Source: an uncultured Kiritimatiellota bacterium (lineage in GTDB: Bacteria; Verrucomicrobiota; Kiritimatiellia; RFP12; UBA1067). From it: a stretch of 14,445 nt of DNA. Both the position numbers and the translations under genes were made by a program. Shown one piece after another: positions 12,901 through 14,445 of this stretch. A model generated the notes under the pieces. The model was not told where the DNA came from. It saw only the letters and a list, made by a program, of their open reading frames with translations, and searched no databases. Position 1 is the stretch's first letter; every line of letters starts with the position of its first letter. The stretch is taken from assembly GCA_934675625.1 (NCBI GenBank), contig CAKURH010000098.1, positions 1 through 14,445 on the forward strand, in the 5' to 3' direction.

Positions 12901-14352
12901 TCCGCGCAACAGGGCGTCGGCCGTCGCGCGCCAGCCCGCCGTCTCGTCGTCCGCGAGGCCGAGCGTCTCCGCCGCGTCCGCCGCACGGCGGAGCGCATAC
13001 ACGGCACCGACCGTCGTCATGAGCGCCTTTTCGGCCGCCGGGCCCAGACGCTCGAAATCCGTGCACTTGCCGATGAAGGCCCCACCCTTCCCGTCGGCGT
13101 AGACCATGTTCCGGGCGAAGAAGCGCGCACATCCGCGCAGCACGGGGTAGCCGGCCGCCTCCAAGTACGCCCGGTCGTCCGAATACAGGTACTGCAGCCA
13201 CGCCGTGCGCGCGATCGTGCCCATGTGAAAGACGTGATCCGTCCATGGCCCCTGCGGCGCACCCTCCACAAGCCCGTCCTCCAGCGTCTCCCATGTCCAG
13301 CGCGCGCCGAACAGTCCGTCGGCGTCGCCCACGCGGCTTTCGGCGATCGGCAGCAGCCGATGCCGGAAGTCCGGGCAACGCTGCGCGAGATCGAACGCGT
13401 TCATCGCGAGGAGCGCGCCATGGACGTACGTCTCGTCAAAGCCAAAGTACCGCGCCTGCCAGTGGCCCGGGAAGAGACCAGGCGGATAGCTCCACGCCGT
13501 CACGGAACAGCGGACGGTGTAGCGAGCCGTGTCCAGAAGCCGCTGCACGCTCGAATCCGGCACGCGAATCCACGATTTCGCGTAATAGTCGGACCAGTCC
13601 TTGATGTGTGCGGCCAACAGGTTTTCCCAGCCCGACTTCCGCACGTCCACAACTGAGCCCGTGTTCGGGTCGAGCGAATCCTCCAAAACGACCGCCCACG
13701 TCCGCGTCGCGCATTCGCCCGGCGCCAGCGTCGTCTCGGCGACAAGGGAACCTTCAAAGGGCAGCACCGTCACGCGCCCTGTCGCCGGACGGTGACCAAT
13801 CCAGCGCGCCGCATACGTGCGCATTCCGGCCGCACCTTCCGTCCATCGACCGATGACATAGGGGTCATCAGGCAGCTCGTAACCAATGCCGAAGCGGACA
13901 CGCTTCGGAGTCGCCCCCTCATTGCGCACCGTCTTGCGCAGCATCACGCACGCGCGTCCCATCGGGACGAACGCCGTCAGCCGTTCCTGAATGTCCTGGC
14001 TCGCGCGACGGTTCTCCAAGACCGCACGCCGTGTGTCCAGCGTCTGCGACCAGGTTCCATTCGTCACGTCCCGTCCGTCAATCGCCCAGACGGACGTGAG
14101 GCGTCCGAAGCAGAACAGCCCACAGTCAGGAAGCGGACGCCGCCGTCCGGCACGATAGATGCCCGGCACGAGGCGGCTGAAATTGTTGGTCGACATCCCG
14201 CCGTCCGGCTCAAACGCACACGTGACGTCGCCGTTCCCCAACATCGGGGGCGCATAGAGGTGCGGCAATGCACCGATTCGGCCTTCGAGATCCGCCGCGC
14301 CACACAACGACAGGCCGCACAAGCCCAGCCCAGCAACGCCCGCCGCCAACAC
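9928..14352 (-). CDS. Secreted fusion glycosidase: GH65/GH95-like (alpha/alpha)6 barrel, CBM4_9-like module, clan GH-A TIM barrel; 5' end uncertain
   Basis: At least 1474 aa. The first module (about 25-720) resembles (alpha/alpha)6-barrel enzymes of GH65/GH95: GHWQARYFGFDETYVHG (D306, E307), GARWTWETLEDG, an E434 in TDFERLG at the position of the GH65 general acid, and a C-terminal GGFRVRLDLKDGRLARLDVEA strand set. A jelly-roll CBM4_9-like module (about 727-902, LVLDGSFELG to WLDGLQL) and a beta-sandwich (about 905-1025) follow. A TIM barrel (about 1030-1390) has HWEFCNEPN (E1184, acid/base) and LWDTECF (E1292, nucleophile), 108 residues apart as in clan GH-A families such as GH39; SFHPYN lies between. 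Likely two glycosidase activities, specificities unknown. GTG 14352 is provisional: the frame stays open to the right edge with no ATG, and VRRLALVLAAGVAGLGLCGLSL looks like a signal peptide whose start lies upstream, so the gene may be 5'-truncated. First gene of the operon in view. Confidence 0.8.
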   Translation of the reverse strand: MLAAGVAGLGLCGLSLCGAADLEGRIGALPHLYAPPMLGNGDVTCAFEPDGGMSTNNFSRLVPGIYRAGRRRPLPDCGLFCFGRLTSVWAIDGRDVTNGTWSQTLDTRRAVLENRRASQDIQERLTAFVPMGRACVMLRKTVRNEGATPKRVRFGIGYELPDDPYVIGRWTEGAAGMRTYAARWIGHRPATGRVTVLPFEGSLVAETTLAPGECATRTWAVVLEDSLDPNTGSVVDVRKSGWENLLAAHIKDWSDYYAKSWIRVPDSSVQRLLDTARYTVRCSVTAWSYPPGLFPGHWQARYFGFDETYVHGALLAMNAFDLAQRCPDFRHRLLPIAESRVGDADGLFGARWTWETLEDGLVEGAPQGPWTDHVFHMGTIARTAWLQYLYSDDRAYLEAAGYPVLRGCARFFARNMVYADGKGGAFIGKCTDFERLGPAAEKALMTTVGAVYALRRAADAAETLGLADDETAGWRATADALLRGLPVRDGHYVACLNQPDVPNIGLVGGFYPFPVFRASDRLARASADYFFANASSVGSMYPSGTGVCSWYAAKMALTLLALGEREAPTDWLAAAAQQSIGPFGETYEMREPARDHQTAPWFTTAAGACIEAAMRLFVFDEDGVTHLLRGVPASWREASVCTSAVGGFRVRLDLKDGRLARLDVEARNPAPGKCIRLRGRKGLFADLDLTGATAKLVPGRETDDLVVYAQTPGACLFVAPAVRPAVTAGDNLVLDGSFELGGAAVSLSRTIPVQSSGTKFPFVPQEVVSGNAAFGVKALRVRDPHHTGGVLWFNEMRLEPGREYTLSFSTRADAPGCTAVFTVRAWDFKDEAARQTFKAPRIHETHAISVTPGSAWRRHARLFRVPSTWRERVYGMSARIRFPTNAPPEAAVWLDGLQLVEGDSGAYVRTDRLEAAVVPKRNRVVRRNGEAVPVDLSVRLHNTTARPASGSYWLVGRDTDLGIERFRAEKRYALAPDEVSVRAVSVPCSFFGALRFDVEFPADIASRTVGGHVCVLGACDRRARDPERSFSLGLNTASLGLTGPGWMGVPEPGAACVDGGPYARLEAYRDIGLRVLRIMGGEDPFHWRVVERTPGAFDFSHVDYAVEACRRLDLQALPCLAGGDFGQRDGWPAWVTNRCQVLERQGWSGRAQTYLPPVAEWTNFVQRLVAHCAGRVRHWEFCNEPNDRFRPYSLYVDWLKLTDAAIKAANPAARTVGFCSTGDLGNDPEAFLADCFRRGGLAWCDVVSFHPYNAQMLATPSQPTRVRADDQLKAVRRHMASAGVVRPLWDTECFYLSAREGNYTNREIHEPHHVAWRALTDLACGVKLSCFLADDQVWRDPLAPAAVFWPIFRARTLNGDAVALNMVARTLQDAVPVALRELGKNSVLCLFRTEDGASVAAAWHYGLREGDLGPTHRGLEVSVPPAVRVTDMYGNDLPSASRQSLDARPRYFFGTADDLNRIALLPTQTTQEIK

Positions 14353-14422
14353 GAGCGCCAGACGCCGAACGGGCCCCGCACAAGCAGCGTCGAGACAGCC
14401 CTCTGGGGCGTCAGCTAAAAGC

Positions 14423-14445
14423 GGGGGGGGGGGGGGGGGGGGGGG
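14423..14445. other. Poly-G run of 23 at the right edge
   Basis: Twenty-three consecutive G close the window. This is most likely a sequencing or assembly artefact, since two-colour chemistry calls missing signal as G, and not genomic. Bases next to it, including the 5' end of the adjacent glycosidase gene, should be treated with care. Confidence 0.75.

Noticed and set aside
14280..14352. Lipoprotein signal (cysteines in LGLCGLSLCGAAD)
   Set aside because: Neither cysteine has a good lipobox (small residues at -1 and -2); an ordinary signal peptide cut near GAA-D fits better.

Overview
The window looks like a whole metagenomic contig from a GC-rich, anaerobic member of the PVC superphylum. 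My best guess is a gut-type Kiritimatiellae (Verrucomicrobiota). The evidence is the first bases of a 16S rRNA gene in PVC style (AACGAACGCTGG after the universal 27F site), an Hcp-type ferredoxin next to a Crp regulator, very large secreted glycoside hydrolases, and an autotransporter-associated beta-strand repeat protein. There are no SusC/SusD genes. The lineage is an inference from these traits; no search was run. The left end breaks inside the 16S gene, a usual assembly break at a multicopy repeat. The right end is a run of 23 G, probably artificial.

Left part (1-1866). The 5' end of a 16S gene runs leftward off the edge. It is preceded by a readable rrn leader (boxA, a boxB-like hairpin) and an extended -10 promoter. 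Upstream lies a four-unit, 22-bp-period array of GGGGACAGACCCC-type palindromic repeats, which ends just past the stop codon of a 242-aa ferredoxin-like protein. That gene is divergent from a Crp/Fnr-family regulator. The 80-bp divergent region holds a perfect 14-bp palindrome. It sits about 41 bp upstream of the inferred ferredoxin start site and overlaps the inferred -10 of the regulator gene. This suggests activation of one gene and autorepression of the other. The pair resembles the ferredoxin/Crp partners of hybrid-cluster protein (Hcp) loci, but no hcp gene is in view.

Right part (1867-14352). Three very large genes read leftward as one tight operon (a 4-base ATGA overlap, then a 22-base gap). 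In order of transcription: (A) a (alpha/alpha)6-barrel GH65/GH95-like enzyme fused to a CBM4_9-like module and a clan GH-A TIM-barrel glycosidase; (B) a secreted beta-strand-repeat protein built from two related halves; (C) a GH106-like rhamnosidase module, a GH29 alpha-L-fucosidase, a beta-sandwich and a CE4/NodB-type deacetylase in one polypeptide. All three appear to carry signal peptides. Together they suggest extracytoplasmic breakdown of a fucose/rhamnose-containing, probably acylated glycan, with five catalytic modules on two chains and a possible surface or matrix protein between them. No transporter, sulfatase or regulator of the operon is in the window, and its promoter lies beyond the right edge. 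The operon's last codons and stop lie inside a further copy of the repeat found near the rRNA gene. No single known defence or mobile system is present; the multi-enzyme fusion operon is the most unusual element.
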